A stretch of 64,000 nucleotides of DNA, taken from Thalassia testudinum (lineage: Eukaryota > Streptophyta > Magnoliopsida > Alismatales > Hydrocharitaceae). The notes beneath the pieces were generated by a model. That model was not told the origin of the DNA and made no database searches. It worked only from the letters and a program-made list of their open reading frames with translations. The stretch's first letter is position 1. Each line of letters opens with the position of its first letter. The stretch is taken from positions 76,062,001-76,126,000 of the forward strand of contig JAZHRO010000002.1 of NCBI GenBank assembly GCA_037157565.1, in the 5' to 3' direction. Positions 1 to 10,432 of this stretch are shown in pieces. The position numbers and the translations under genes are program-made.

Positions 1-140
1 ATGCTCTCAAGAGAATGGAGCTTGAGCTTGGAGAGCAAGAGCTAGCTAGGACACAAGAGAGGGGAACTATGTTGCTTAAGTGTGTCTTGTGTTTCTCTTA
101 GTGTGTCTAGGTGTCTTTTTGTGTTGCAAAGGTTCCCCTC

Positions 141-149
141 TATTTATAG
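141..149 (-). promoter_or_regulatory. TATA box of Copia LTR (left copy)
   Basis: The reverse complement reads CTATAAATAGAGG, a strong plant TATA box in the right orientation. The same sequence is at 3985-3993 in the right LTR, where it would drive the element's transcript. Confidence 0.75.
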
Positions 150-281
150 AGGCCTTAGGAAGGCTTTGGAAGGCTTAGGAAAGGTTCTATAGCCGTTGGA
201 AACAAAGCCCAAGAGAATCAGCCCGAAATCAAGAACAATCATTGCTCTGACAGGCTTATCATACGTCTAATTCTGGAATCA

Positions 282-800
282 GACGTCTGGAAGACCACTT
301 TAAGACGTCCGATTTCAAGGTCAGACGTCTGATTTTGGGCGGGTCTCTTCCTGACTTGAATCAGATCTAAACAGGGTTTTTGTGCAAGTCCATCTGACGA
401 CATACAGGATGTCTGGCACTATGTCTGGACGTCTGGAAACCTACTTTTACTGTGGGAATGGATTTTCCAAACGTTGCAACGGCTATAAAATCTCTGAGAA
501 GAGATTTTGGGTCAGCCGAGGCAGAACGGTCATTTATCAGACGTCTGGAAAGGCCTAAGGACGTCTGATAAGGCTCTAATGGTCATAATCTTGAGTGTTT
601 GCTAAGTAGGCCAACGGTCCACTAATTGGACGTCTGGCAAATCCATCAGACGTCTCCTAAGACATCTGGTCTAAGGTTTGGACGTCTGATTTCATCAGAC
701 AGAACTAGCTATGTCCAGCCTAACAGTTATCAGACGTCTGAAACAACAGTCAGACGTCTTAAAAAACTTTATCTGACGTCTGATTTTGGAATTAGACGTC
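282..800 (-). promoter_or_regulatory. GACGTC palindrome array in Copia LTR U3
   Basis: Thirteen exact GACGTC hexamers occur in about 520 bases (starts 282, 304, 324, 428, 540, 560, 629, 649, 681, 733, 753, 775, 795), most inside AGACGTCTG. The array lies about 130-650 bases upstream of the minus-strand TATA box. GACGTC is the C-box type of ACGT core known to be bound by plant bZIP factors, so an enhancer role is an inference. The equivalent region of the other LTR (about 4100-4650) has the same array with a few sites mutated. Confidence 0.75.
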
Positions 801-1208
801 TGGAAACTCTGTTTGAACCCTATATTGGTTTTCTAAGTTCTCTACAGAAAACCTATGTATCCTAGGGTTGTGCGGGTGTTCCTAAGACTACTGTTAGGGT
901 ACTTTGAGGCTCTTTAACATGAATCTAAGGAAATAAAGAGCAACAAAAGAAACGAAAAATACAACAAGTACAAAAGAAGGAAATATATCCTATTCTTCAT
1001 TTCCTTCCATCTTTAATATATCGCTCTTCGCGAATCTCTTCTGTTTTCCATCAAGCTCGTCCAATCCGTCCTGGATGCGAGCTCGAACTTCGTCTAATCA
1101 CGTATCCATTTGCGATTGACCTGAAATCTAGGACTCAAAGTGCAAATATTAAATGACACGTGTTTTGTTATCATCAAAACAAATGATCGTGGTGCTCTAG
1201 CACCAACA

Positions 1209-1490
1209 ATCTCCCCCTTTTTGATGATGACAAAACCATAAATAATAATGCAGAAAATCCTCCCCCTTTTTGACATTATCAAAAAGGTTTAATTGATTTT
1301 ACATTTTCTATAACTCCCCCTTAACACATGCTCTTCTATGAGTTTCTTTTGACAAAGGTAATGCCTCTCTCTTTTTTTATAACAATAAGATAGCTATTAT
1401 TTTTCTCCCCCTTTCTAAAGGAAATTTAGCTACCTTATATCTCCCCCTTAAAAATTGACAATTAGCTCATAAATTTTAACTCCCCCTATC
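1209..1490 (-). promoter_or_regulatory. Multiplied polypurine tracts
   Basis: Read on the minus strand, AAGGGGGAG-type tracts occur near 1211, 1261, 1314, 1405, 1441 and 1480. The last one, at 1211-1222, directly abuts the LTR start and is the functional PPT for plus-strand priming. Multiplied PPTs are a known mark of Sireviruses, which agrees with the gag type. No coding potential is visible in this stretch. Confidence 0.85.
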
Positions 1491-1537
1491 TAAATGCTAC
1501 TGATAAACAAAGATAGGGTCAAGAATTTTTACCTCAC

Positions 1538-3259
1538 CTACCATGGCCAATAAAATGGCCCGAATGGTGGTGGTGGATGCCACATCGGATGGGGCTCCCA
1601 TCCGTAGCTTAGAGGCCCGGGCATTGACGCCGATCTCCAATCTGGTGGTCGACGTGTGGCGGGTCCGTCGTTTGTTCGCCGTCTCGTCGGTCTTCTCATT
1701 CTCCTCCTTGGTCTACTCCTTGGTTCTCCCAACTCGAGTTGACCAGCCTTGAGCTTGTAGGTCCAGTCCTTCGTGTTGTAGTTATCCCTGAAACCTACAA
1801 AGCAAGATTCCAAATTTTTCTTCGGTATCCAAGTGAGCTTGGATCCGGATCTGTTAGCGGGTCTCCTTGATGGAGATCCTTTCTCAACCTTAGGGCTATA
1901 TAAATCATCTACTTTGTTGATTAGTTTGTTAGAGTTTTCCCTAAGACATGCAATTTCTTCTATAATACCCATCTTAGTCTTTAAATTAGAGATTTCTAAC
2001 TTTAGACTATCATTTTCCTCAATCAATTTATTATTTTCATTGATGAGGTTATTATTTTCTAATAATAGGTTATCCTTTTTAGGACTAGCTTCTAAATCCT
2101 TAAGTTTTATTTCTAACCTATCATTTTCAAATTTAAGAAAACTAAGATTCTTTTTCATGCTTTTGTTTTCTATTTTTAATGATTTACTAAGCTCATACAA
2201 CTCATTAAAAGCATCTTGTAAATCCGAGTTTACCTCATTGTCGCTGTCGTTGCTGTCGTTGTCACTTTCTCCGATTGCCATGAAACCAAGGCACGCGGTT
2301 TCTTCTTTTTCTTCTTCTTCTTCCTCCGAGCTTGAATCGTCCCAAGTGGCTTGGAATGCCTTTTTCTTAGATTTCTTCTCCTTTTCCTTCTTCTTCTCCT
2401 TTTTGAGAAGAGGGCACTCTGGTCGTAGGTGCCCTTTCTCGTTGCAGTGGTAGCAACGTCTCGGGCTCTCCTTCTTCTCCTTCTTCTCTTTCTTTAATTC
2501 CCTACAAAACTTGGAAAATTTTTTAAGTAAAATTCTAAAGTCTTCATCGTCGGAACTTACCTCGCTATCCGACGCGGCTCTGAAGGCGAGAGTCTTCTTC
2601 AGTTTGGGCTCCGGTGTATCCTTCTTCTGCTTCAACTTTGTCTCGTAGGCCATTAGATTGCCTAGGAGATCTTCGATGTTGAGCTCCTCTACTTCGTTCG
2701 CCTCCTCGATGGCGGTGACTTTCTGTTCCCACTCTGGTCCAAGGGAAAGAAGAAGCTTCCCTTGAAGCTCCCCCTTGATGAAGGTCTTCCCTAAAGCTTT
2801 TAAATTGTTTACTATGAGAGTGAACCTAGTGTTCATCTCACTTAAAGTTTCGTTAGATTTCATAGAAAAAGTCTCAAATTCTTGTGAAAGTAAATTGAGT
2901 TTAGAAGTTTTTACCTTAGAGGTACCTTTGTGAGTTACCTCAAGTGTGTGCCAGATCTCGTATGCGGTGGCGCATTGCGAGATTCTGTTGAACTCCTCCG
3001 AGCTGAGCACGCAGTAAAGGGCGTTCATGGTCTTTGCGTTTAAAAAGAGCTCACGGATTTGTTGCTGCGAGTAGCCTCCCGCAGGTTTTTTTGGGATCTC
3101 AAATGGCGTCTCGCATCTGGCCCAGATCGTGAAGTCGGTGGCTTGAAGCCAGGTCTTCATCCGCAACTTCCAGTAGGGGTAGTTGCTCCCGTCGAAGAAC
3201 GGCGGACGGGTTGTGGACTGCCGCTCGGAAATCCTGCTTGTGGAACAGCTTCCCTCCAT
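1538..3259 (-). CDS. gag: Sirevirus-like Copia Gag, intact, gag-only
   Basis: An uninterrupted ORF of 573 codons from the ATG at 3259. The open frame extends upstream to 3403, but that part translates the PBS and LTR, so the ATG at 3259 is preferred. In order: a UBN2-type Copia gag domain (about residues 20-215, with FFDGSNYPYW near the start), a Lys-rich stretch, a CCHC zinc knuckle at about 269-282 (C-X2-C-X4-H-X4-C), an acidic Ser/Glu run (309-320), a long Asn/Leu/Glu coiled-coil region (about 345-455), the SKLTWIPK segment that in Copia polyproteins comes just before the protease/integrase part, and an Arg-rich then Pro/Trp-rich tail. It should form the virus-like particle and bind RNA. 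The pol part that normally follows is absent, probably by deletion fused to a new tail. The coiled coil after the zinc knuckle is typical of Sirevirus Gag. Confidence 0.9.
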   Translation of the reverse strand: MEGSCSTSRISERQSTTRPPFFDGSNYPYWKLRMKTWLQATDFTIWARCETPFEIPKKPAGGYSQQQIRELFLNAKTMNALYCVLSSEEFNRISQCATAYEIWHTLEVTHKGTSKVKTSKLNLLSQEFETFSMKSNETLSEMNTRFTLIVNNLKALGKTFIKGELQGKLLLSLGPEWEQKVTAIEEANEVEELNIEDLLGNLMAYETKLKQKKDTPEPKLKKTLAFRAASDSEVSSDDEDFRILLKKFSKFCRELKKEKKEKKESPRRCYHCNEKGHLRPECPLLKKEKKKEKEKKSKKKAFQATWDDSSSEEEEEEKEETACLGFMAIGESDNDSNDSDNEVNSDLQDAFNELYELSKSLKIENKSMKKNLSFLKFENDRLEIKLKDLEASPKKDNLLLENNNLINENNKLIEENDSLKLEISNLKTKMGIIEEIACLRENSNKLINKVDDLYSPKVEKGSPSRRPANRSGSKLTWIPKKNLESCFVGFRDNYNTKDWTYKLKAGQLELGEPRSRPRRRMRRPTRRRTNDGPATRRPPDWRSASMPGPLSYGWEPHPMWHPPPPFGPFYWPW

Positions 3260-3300
3260 GATCTTCTTGCCGGGTGTTACTCCGATCTTGCAAGAACCTG

Positions 3301-3311
3301 CTCTGATACCA
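3301..3311 (-). promoter_or_regulatory. PBS for initiator Met tRNA
   Basis: The minus strand reads TGGTATCAGAG two bases after the LTR end (CA at 3315-3314). This is complementary to the 3' end of plant initiator methionine tRNA, the usual primer of Copia elements. Confidence 0.92.
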
Positions 3312-3313
3312 AT

Positions 3314-5033
3314 TGAAAGTTCCCTACTTGGAGCGGGTGAGATTAGCGTAACGTAAAAAATGCGGAATTGAAATATAAATAATCTCACAAAATAAACAAA
3401 CACACAAGTACACAGGTATTTTTAGGTGGAAACCCAAACCGGGTGAAAACCACCACCTAACCCTCTCGAGTTAGGATTTTCCGATCAACCAAGTTGATCA
3501 AAATCCACTAAACTGAATCACTTTAAACGAGGGTGATTCAACCTCAATACAACCACGCTACTTAAACGAGGGTAGCGTACCTCAACCCCTTCTCTCCACG
3601 AGAAGGATTTTGTCTATCGAAGGAGACGGGAATTCGCAAAGCGAATACCCAACCAAATAACAAAGATAAAATAAACAACAAGTCCTATAGAGCCAACAAA
3701 GTAATTATAAACCTAGCTTCTATAGGAATTAGGAAACTCCCCTTTGCAAGGAGTGCGTCGAGTTGATGACGCGGTGCGTGTGCCACACGACGGCGCAACG
3801 TCGCTCTCGTAAACAACGGCGGGAGAGCGGGTGCGCGAAGCTTGATGCTCTCAAGAGAATGGAGCTTGAGCTTGGAGAGCAAGAGCTAGCTAGGACACAA
3901 GAGAGGGGAACTATGTTGCTTAAGTGTGTCTTGTGTTTCTCTTAGTGTGTCTAGGTGTCTTTTTGTGTTGCAAAGGTTCCCCTCTATTTATAGAGGCCTT
4001 AGGAAGGCTTTGGAAGGCTTAGGAAAGGTTCTATAGCCGTTGGAAACAAAGCCCAAGAGAATCAGCCCGAAATCAGGAACAATCATTGCTCTGACAAGCT
4101 TATCAGACGTCTAATTTTGGAATCAGACGTCTGGAAGACCACTTTAAGACATCTGATTTCAAGGTCAGACGTCTGATTTTGGGCGGGTCTCTTCCTGACT
4201 TGAATCAGATCTAAAAAGAGTTTTTGTGCAAGTCCATCAGACGACATACAGGACGTCTGGCACTATGTCTGGACGTCTGGAAACCTACTTTTACTGTGGG
4301 AATGGATTTTCCAAACGTTGCAACGGCTATAAAATCTCTGAGAAGAGATTTTGGGTCAGCCGAGGCAAAACGGTCATTTATCAGACGTCTGGAAAGGCCT
4401 AAGGACGTCTGATAAGGCTCTAATGGTCATAATCTTGAGTGTTTGCTAAGCGAGCCAACGGTCCACTAATTGGACGTCTGGCAAATCCATCAGACGTCTC
4501 CTAAGACCTTTGGTCTAAGGTCTGGACGTTTGATCTCATCAGACGGAACTAGCTATGTCCAGCCTAACAGTTGTCAGACGTCTGAAACAACAGTCAGACG
4601 TCTTAAAAAACTTTATCAGACGTCTGATTTGGAATTAGACGTCTGGCAACTCTGTTTGAACCCTATATTGGTTTTCTAGGTTCTCTACAGAAAACCTATG
4701 TATCCTAGGGTTGTGCGGGTGTTCCTAAGACTACTGTTAGGGTACTTTGAGGCTCTTTAACATGAATCTAAGGAAATAAAGAGCAACAAAAGAAACGAAA
4801 AATACAACAAGTACAAAAGAAGGAAATCTATCCTATTCTTCATTTCCTTCCATCTTTAATATATCGCTCCTCGCGAATCTCTTCTGTTTTCCATCAAGCT
4901 CGTCCAATCCGTCCTGGATGCGAGCTCGAACTTCGTCTAATCACGTATCCATTTGCGATTGACCTGAAATCTAGGACTCAAAGCTCAAATATTAAATGAC
5001 ACGTGTTTTGTTATCATCAAAAAAAATGATCGT
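3314..5033 (-). repeat. 5' LTR of the Copia element
   Basis: About 1.72 kb, ending in CA next to the PBS. It contains a TATA box at 3985-3993 (minus) and the GACGTC array at about 4100-4650. By comparison with the left LTR, 18 terminal bases (the short inverted repeat GGTGCTCTAGCACC plus AACA) are missing at 5033, where unrelated DNA begins. The element was eroded or overwritten at this end. Confidence 0.9.
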
Positions 5034-5036
5034 AAA

Positions 5037-6899
5037 TGTAAGGGGGTTAAAAGTTTGCTATCTATTAAGTAAGAATAAAGCAATAAAATGTGAAGAGCTT
5101 AGGTTCATCCTAGCCCTAGGATAGCCTAGAGACTTCCCCAAGCCTTAGCCACCCTTAGATTAGGTCACAACACCCTAGGAAGCCCTAAAACCCTAGTTCC
5201 AACCCTTCTCTAGACGTCCAGATAAGTTTTAAGACGTCCAGGACCCTTAGCCAACTCCCTCACACTTTAAACCCACTTCTACAGTGTTATTGGACGTCCA
5301 GATACTTTGTCAGACGTCTAATTTCTGCAGAATACCTAAAACAGAACCCGAAATCCTTCCTGACTCTGATTGGACATCCAGACAACAAGTTTGGACTTCT
5401 AATTTTTGAGTATACGACATCTTATTATATAATTAGACGTCTGATACTGCTCTCCAATTCCTATTTTGAGATTTAAGCCTTGATCTTGGATCTCTAGGTC
5501 CCTAAACCCAATTCCAACCCCATAGGAACCTAAATTAAGGTGCCCTAACCCTAGTACATCACCTCTAAACCTCCCTAAGGACCTAATTAGGTCCTCACTA
5601 AACCTAATTGACTTGGATCTTAGTCAATTCCATCAGCCTATTTAATTAGACTCATTGAGTCCAATTGAGCCCTGATCTTAGCACACACTGTCCAATTGGA
5701 TTCAGTGAGTGTCCAATTGACCTAGATCGGACTTAATTGAGTTGTTTTACTCTCAATTAAGTTTCCACACACCCAATTAAACTTGTATTAAGTTTAATTG
5801 CACTTTACCTTAGTGAATTAGGGTTTATAACCCTAATTTGAGACCTACCTTGACCTAAACCCACTAGAACTCAACCTAATCAACCTAGCCACCTAAGTTT
5901 CGACCCACACATACCCACACACACCCACACACACCATCCACACGAAAATATCTAGCCTAGAGTTCTCTATAACTCTCTACCATGTGTGGTTCCCTTGGTT
6001 GCCAAAAATAGCAACCAAGAGCCATTCAATTTTTAGACCCACATTTGGTGGATCTAAAAACCACCATCCACCCTCTCTCTCTCACTCTCCCACGAGCTCC
6101 CACCATAGGCCTCTCTATAGAATTCCATAATTCTCTAGAGAGCTTCCCTTAGGTCTATAAAAAGACCCCTTGGGTGGCCATTGGCACCCATTCACTCTCT
6201 TGGCAATTGCTCTCCATTGGTGCCATTCACGCCACCTCCACTTAGCCACTCACTCCACCTCCACGAGTTCACTACCACCACCATGGAGGACACCATGCCG
6301 GATGCTGGATCAACCCTACTTCTCTCCAAGGGTCGACCTAAGCTACATTGGCCGCCCCTCATTCTCCTCTCGACCACTCCAAGGCCATCGGGGACCACCC
6401 CTGAATGCCCTCTATTCTTCTAACTCTAGATCATGCTCTTCATAATTTTTATTGCTTTCATTTATTGCTTAGTAGAGTAGTCTTACTTCTCCCCCAATGA
6501 TGCATGCGAAATCCCCCTGCTGATTCTTGTATGCAATCATTTTCTGGTAGTTAGATTTAATTTTAAGCATTCATGTATAAGCTTTCCTCTAGATTTCCTT
6601 GTGCAACAACTCTCCCACGATGAATGAAATTTCATTTTATATATATATCTCTTATGTGTTTGAAATCACCTTGAGCTAAATGATTATCATATTTGCGTGA
6701 TTTAAGTGCCTGTTCTTTAACCACCTATATATTACGCACCAGCATGTCGTTTAAATAAAGTAGAGCAGCTTTAAGATCGATTTCAAAAACAAAAACAATG
6801 CCTCCTAGAGACGAACGACCGGGACTCAAAGTCTCGTTATTTTCAAAATAATATCTTTGTTGGATCGTATTTCGCAACTATACTACGATGCTTTTATCA
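5037..6899 (+). repeat. LTR-like block, probable solo or orphan LTR
   Basis: The block begins TGTAAGGGGG and ends CTTTTATCA. It has a strong TATA box (TATAAAAA at 6156-6163) followed by a C-rich leader-like stretch, and no coding ORF that looks real. Near the 3' end it has the phrase GAACGACCGGGACTCAA (about 6810), close to a phrase at about 36306, just inside the end of insertion N; this suggests a related U5 end. Five GACGTC sites lie at 5213, 5233, 5293, 5313 and 5436. No PBS or PPT and no matching target duplication were seen, so the boundaries are tentative. Confidence 0.5.
6156..6163 (+). promoter_or_regulatory. TATA box of the 5037-6899 LTR-like block
   Basis: TCTATAAAAAGACCCC context, about 1.1 kb from the block's start. 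It is the best promoter-like site in the block. Confidence 0.55.
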
Positions 6900-6935
6900 A
6901 AAATGCAATCTACGATCTTCGAACATGCACTGCTA

Positions 6936-7597
6936 CAGGAAACACATATAGGAGGAGGAGAATCTCTTTGGCAGTCCCTTTTGCAAGGTGGTCAGGCTGA
7001 CATCAGGGTAGGGTGGGAGGTTTGGCATTGTGGTGGAAAACTTTTAAACTGATGTTAAAAGAGGTCTGGAAGGGATAGTTTCACATGTCTTGAAAATTCT
7101 AATCGATGGGGGATAATCAAGATCTGATTATATCCTGTGTATATGGCCCCTGCACGGATAATCTGAGGACTGATCTTCGGAATGAACTACGACAGATGGT
7201 AGAAAGAACTGGAGCGGTGCCTTGGCTTCTAGGTGGGGACTTTAATTGTGTACTCTTTGAGAATGACAGAGGGACTAGAAGAATGGATCGAGCATCACTC
7301 GGCTTTCAGATGCTGATCTCAGAGCTGGGTTTGAACGAATACCCATCTACAGAAGTGAATTTCACATGGAGTGGTAATGGGTTGGCTTCAAAACTGGATT
7401 GGTTCTTTGGCAATGTAGAGTTGATGGAGAGATTTCAGCTCTCATCGGTGATTGGAATGCCCCGACCTTTCTTAGACCATACCCCACTGTTGTGGGATAG
7501 TGGGGAGGGGTCTCATACCAATACGTACTTTAAGTTCAAGAAGTCTTGGCTTAAAGAGGAGGGGTTTAGAGAAATGATCACCAGTTGGTGGAATTAG
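6936..7597 (+). pseudogene. LINE ORF2 endonuclease fragment
   Basis: An EEP-type (APE-like) endonuclease region. The reading begins around LQETHI, normally close to the N terminus, then is broken by stops until the open part at 7106. The open part holds the VYGPC motif, the GGDFNC motif (Asp and Asn of the active site), and the S-LDWFF and DHTPLLW segments, with the conserved Asp-His pair. In an active LINE it nicks target DNA for primed reverse transcription. Here it is 5'-truncated and ends in a stop at 7597. Confidence 0.85.
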
Positions 7598-9153
7598 AAG
7601 CTGATTCATGGGTCGACAACTTGTAGGTTGCCTGGGAAACTGATGGACTTGAAGTCTATGCTGAAGGAGTATAGGTAGATTGTTGATATAATGAGAAGTT
7701 AAAGAAGGATTGAAGCTCTTGCAAATCTACGCATACTGGATCAGAAAGAAGATGTTGGAAGGTTGAACGAGGCTGATTTGGAGTAGAGAAAGTAGTGTGA
7801 AGAGGTGATTCGTGTTGAGGATGGGGTGAGAGAGATGGACTGGAGGGAAAAATCCAGACAGCTATGGCTAAAAGAGGGTGATGCGAACACAAACTATTTT
7901 CATATGGCTACAAGTGCTAGAAGGAGGGTGAACCTCATTTCATCATTGAAGAAAGACGAAACCATGATAACTTATGAAGATGATATTCGGAGGGAAGTCA
8001 TACTGTATTTCAGCAAGGCCACCAGAGCTGTAGATAGGGGCTGCTACAGATTAACAGCATCTGGTTTCTCTTGGGTGGGGGAGCAGGCAGCAATCAGGTT
8101 GACAGCTAACATAATCGAGTAGGAGGTGATAGAGGCTATGAATGGGTTGAATGCGGAAGGGTCGCCAGGACCAGATGGATTTCATGTGTTTTTTTACAAG
8201 GAGTTTTGGCAGGCGGTCAAAGGTGATGTCATGGAAGTCATTAAAGAATTCCAAGGTGGGAATTTTGGGGTGGAAAGAATAAACAAGTTGTATCTGTTCC
8301 TGCTTCCAAAATGACATGGGGCTGAGAAGCTATCAGAGTTTAGACCAATTGCCCTTTCAAATTAGATCTACCTAATCATTAGCAAAGTGTTGGCCAACCA
8401 GTTGAAGGGTGTTTTGTCAGATCTGGTCAGTCTTGTACAGTCAGCTTTTCTTCCCAATAGATCATTATAGGAGTCCTTCATTGTAGCACAAGAGATGGTG
8501 GCAGGGTGGACCAGAAGGAGTAAAGCGTATTTGTGGAAGGTGGATTTCAGTAGAGCCTATGACTCTGTTGCATGGTCCTATCTATGGGAGATCTTAGAAG
8601 AAGAGGCTTCTCTGCACTCTGGGTTCAATGGATGAAGAGATGTATTGTGACTTCTTCCTTTTCACCTCTAGTTAATGGAAGGCCGTGCGGGGTGTGGATA
8701 CAACCACAATGTGGTGTGAGACAAGGGTGCCCATTGGCCCCTTTAATTTTTAATCTAGTGGTGGATACATTGGCTCAATTTTCGTGTAGGTTGGCCAATG
8801 CAGGCTTGGTGAAGGGTTACTCCTTGTCGAATTCCAAGGTGCTGGTGCCTGTCCTACAATACGCTGATGACATGGTCTTTTTTGTGAAGGGGGGGAGAGA
8901 AGAAGCACAAATTTTATATACTATGGTCAACATTTTTGGGGAGATCTCGGGCCTTAGATTAAATGGTTCGAAGTCTTCATTGGTCTGCTTTGGCATGGCT
9001 ATGCAAAACATGGAAGCAATTAGTTCCATCCTACACACGCCTGAGACCACCTTTCCTATAAGATATTTGGGTCTACCCCTAAGAAGTGGGAAGTTGAAAA
9101 AAAGTGATTGGGCCAATTTATTCAAGGATGTTTCAGCCAAGTTAGAAAATTAG
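7598..9153 (+). pseudogene. LINE ORF2 reverse transcriptase, broken
   Basis: A linker (WREKSRQLWLKEGDANTNYFH at about 7840-7900) is followed by the RT domain with SPGPDGF (8162-8182), FRPIALSN (about 8340), VDFSRAYDSV (about 8540-8570), GVRQGCPLAPLIFN, and the catalytic YADD at 8860-8871. Stops at 8312, 8362, 8467 and about 8630, plus frame shifts, interrupt it. All these motifs are standard in plant L1 RT. The catalytic aspartates survive but no full-length protein can be made. Confidence 0.88.
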
Positions 9154-10347
9154 AGCAGCAAATTTTTGTCTAAGGGGAGAAGATTGATTCTTCTCAATTC
9201 GATCATTACCTCCATCCCTGTCTTCTTTTTTTCTATGTTTAGATCGCCGAAGGCGGTGTGGAAGAGGTTGGACACAATGGGGAAGTGATTCTTTTGGAAA
9301 GGCATGAAGGCTGATGGAAGATTTTTGCACCCAGTTAAGTGGCAGAAATTGTGTAAACCTCGCTCACAGGGTGGCCTGGGGGTGCGTTCCCTCAAAGAAT
9401 TCAATGACGCACTCTTGCTGAAATGGGCAGTGAAATTGTCCTTTGATGATGGGAAAATATGGCAGCCACTGATCAAGGATGCTCATGGATCCTCGATTGT
9501 GCAACTTTGGTCCACTCCACCCCAACGCCCCTCTCCATTCTGGCATTTAGTCTTGAATGCGATACAAGACAATAGGACTGAATTTGATCCAGTTGTAGGT
9601 GACGGCAGGAACTTCAAGTTCTGAACAGACTGTTGGTCAGATAGAGGAAGGTTGTGTGAGGCCTTCCCCAGGGCATTTTCAGCGGCAGCAAACAACAGGA
9701 GCACCATTAGTGACTGCTGGGATGACAATTGCGGTAGATGGAACATTGCAGGTGCTGGATCGTGCTATGGAGGGTGCACGCAGGCTGAACAGGAGCTCCT
9801 GCTGTTTGAAATTGAAGCTTTCCAACCGGTGGGAGGGGCAGACTCCTTCAGGTGGAAACGTGGCTTGTTCACCCCAGCCAAGGCATACAAAAATTTGATA
9901 GCTAACTATAACATTGATCAGTCGAGGGAAGACAAGGAGTGTGCCATAGTTTGGTCCTTGAAGATTCCGCTGAAGATCAAAATTTTCTTGTGGCTATATA
10001 GGTGCGATGGCCTGGTGATCGGTGATATGAGAACAAGAAGGTTGGTGTGTCCCTCTCAAAATTGGCCATTGTGCAACCTCCCATCAGATAGTAGGATACA
10101 TTTATTTTCCTCATGTCTCATGACGGATCAAGTTTGGAGGAAAGTGTGCGGGGAAGCTCTCCCCACATGGGAAGAATTATGGAGAAGAATTTTGACGAAA
10201 GGGGAGTGGCAAGTGAAGATGGCTGGAGTAATGTGGAGTGTGTGGCATGCTCGAAACGAGCGTTTGTTTAAAGGGAGTTCGATAAATTTTGGGAACATGT
10301 GTTGGGAGTGTTGGAAATTTGTAAAGGAGTGGAGTGATTCATTGTAA
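9154..10347 (+). pseudogene. LINE ORF2 C-terminal region with zf-RVT-like domain
   Basis: Continues the LINE after a stop at 9153. GGLGVRSLKEFNDALLLKW (9370-9426) is typical of the post-RT region. From about 9840 the zf-RVT-like domain follows (WKRGLFTPAKAY, KIPLKIKIFLWL, CPLCNLP-like with Trp in place of one Cys, and H..SC..). Frame changes lie between 9600 and 9650. The tail after the stop at 10347 is short and A-rich. Confidence 0.82.
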
Positions 10348-10432
10348 TTTTTTAAAAAAGGAAATTTGAATAAAATGTTCCTGTTTTATTATTGTCATCG
10401 ATAGCATTCCTCACTTTTCCAAAAAAAAAAAA

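Larger units (their letters stand above)
1..1208 (-). repeat. 3' LTR of the Copia element (partial)
   Basis: Positions 1-1190 match 3846-5033 almost base for base. The LTR starts on the minus strand at 1208 with TGTTGG, directly after a purine tract. The other end lies left of the window; by comparison with the right LTR about 530 bases are missing. A TATA box on the minus strand is at 141-149 and a GACGTC array lies upstream of it. The short ORFs here are by-products of the repeated motif. Confidence 0.92.
1..5033 (-). mobile_element. Gag-only Sirevirus-like Ty1/Copia retrotransposon
   Basis: Two long direct repeats (1-1208, cut by the window edge, and 3314-5033) flank a 2.1-kb internal region on the minus strand. 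The internal region has a PBS next to the right LTR, one gag ORF, and purine tracts next to the left LTR, so it is transcribed right to left. No integrase, RT or RNase H is encoded: the gag ORF runs almost directly into the purine-tract region. It is therefore non-autonomous and would need pol from a relative. The LTR copies differ at scattered positions, so it is not the youngest element here. The outer end of the right LTR lacks about 18 terminal bases present in the left copy, so no target duplication can be read. Confidence 0.9.
6930..10432 (+). mobile_element. L1-type LINE, 5'-truncated and decayed
   Basis: Fragments of one L1 ORF2 follow in the right order on the plus strand: AP-endonuclease, RT and C-terminal zinc-binding region, ending in a poly-A run at 10421-10432. 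ORF1 and the start of the endonuclease are missing. Many stops and frame changes break ORF2. The poly-A abuts an Athila LTR that lacks its own last roughly 155 bases, so the LINE either inserted there with a deletion or was joined later. I could not find a target duplication. Confidence 0.9.

Noticed and set aside
626..865. ORF within the Copia LTR, repeated at 4470-4679
   Set aside because: It is a translation of the GACGTC repeats, differs in frame and length between LTR copies and has no domain.
1833..2453. 206-codon plus-strand ORF
   Set aside because: It is the antisense of the gag coiled-coil region; Ser/Leu-rich shadow.
3301..3311. Possible tRNA gene fragments at the PBS sites (also 29894, 56747, 58530)
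   Set aside because: Only 11-20 bases match tRNA ends, at the right place for primer-binding sites; there is no tRNA body.
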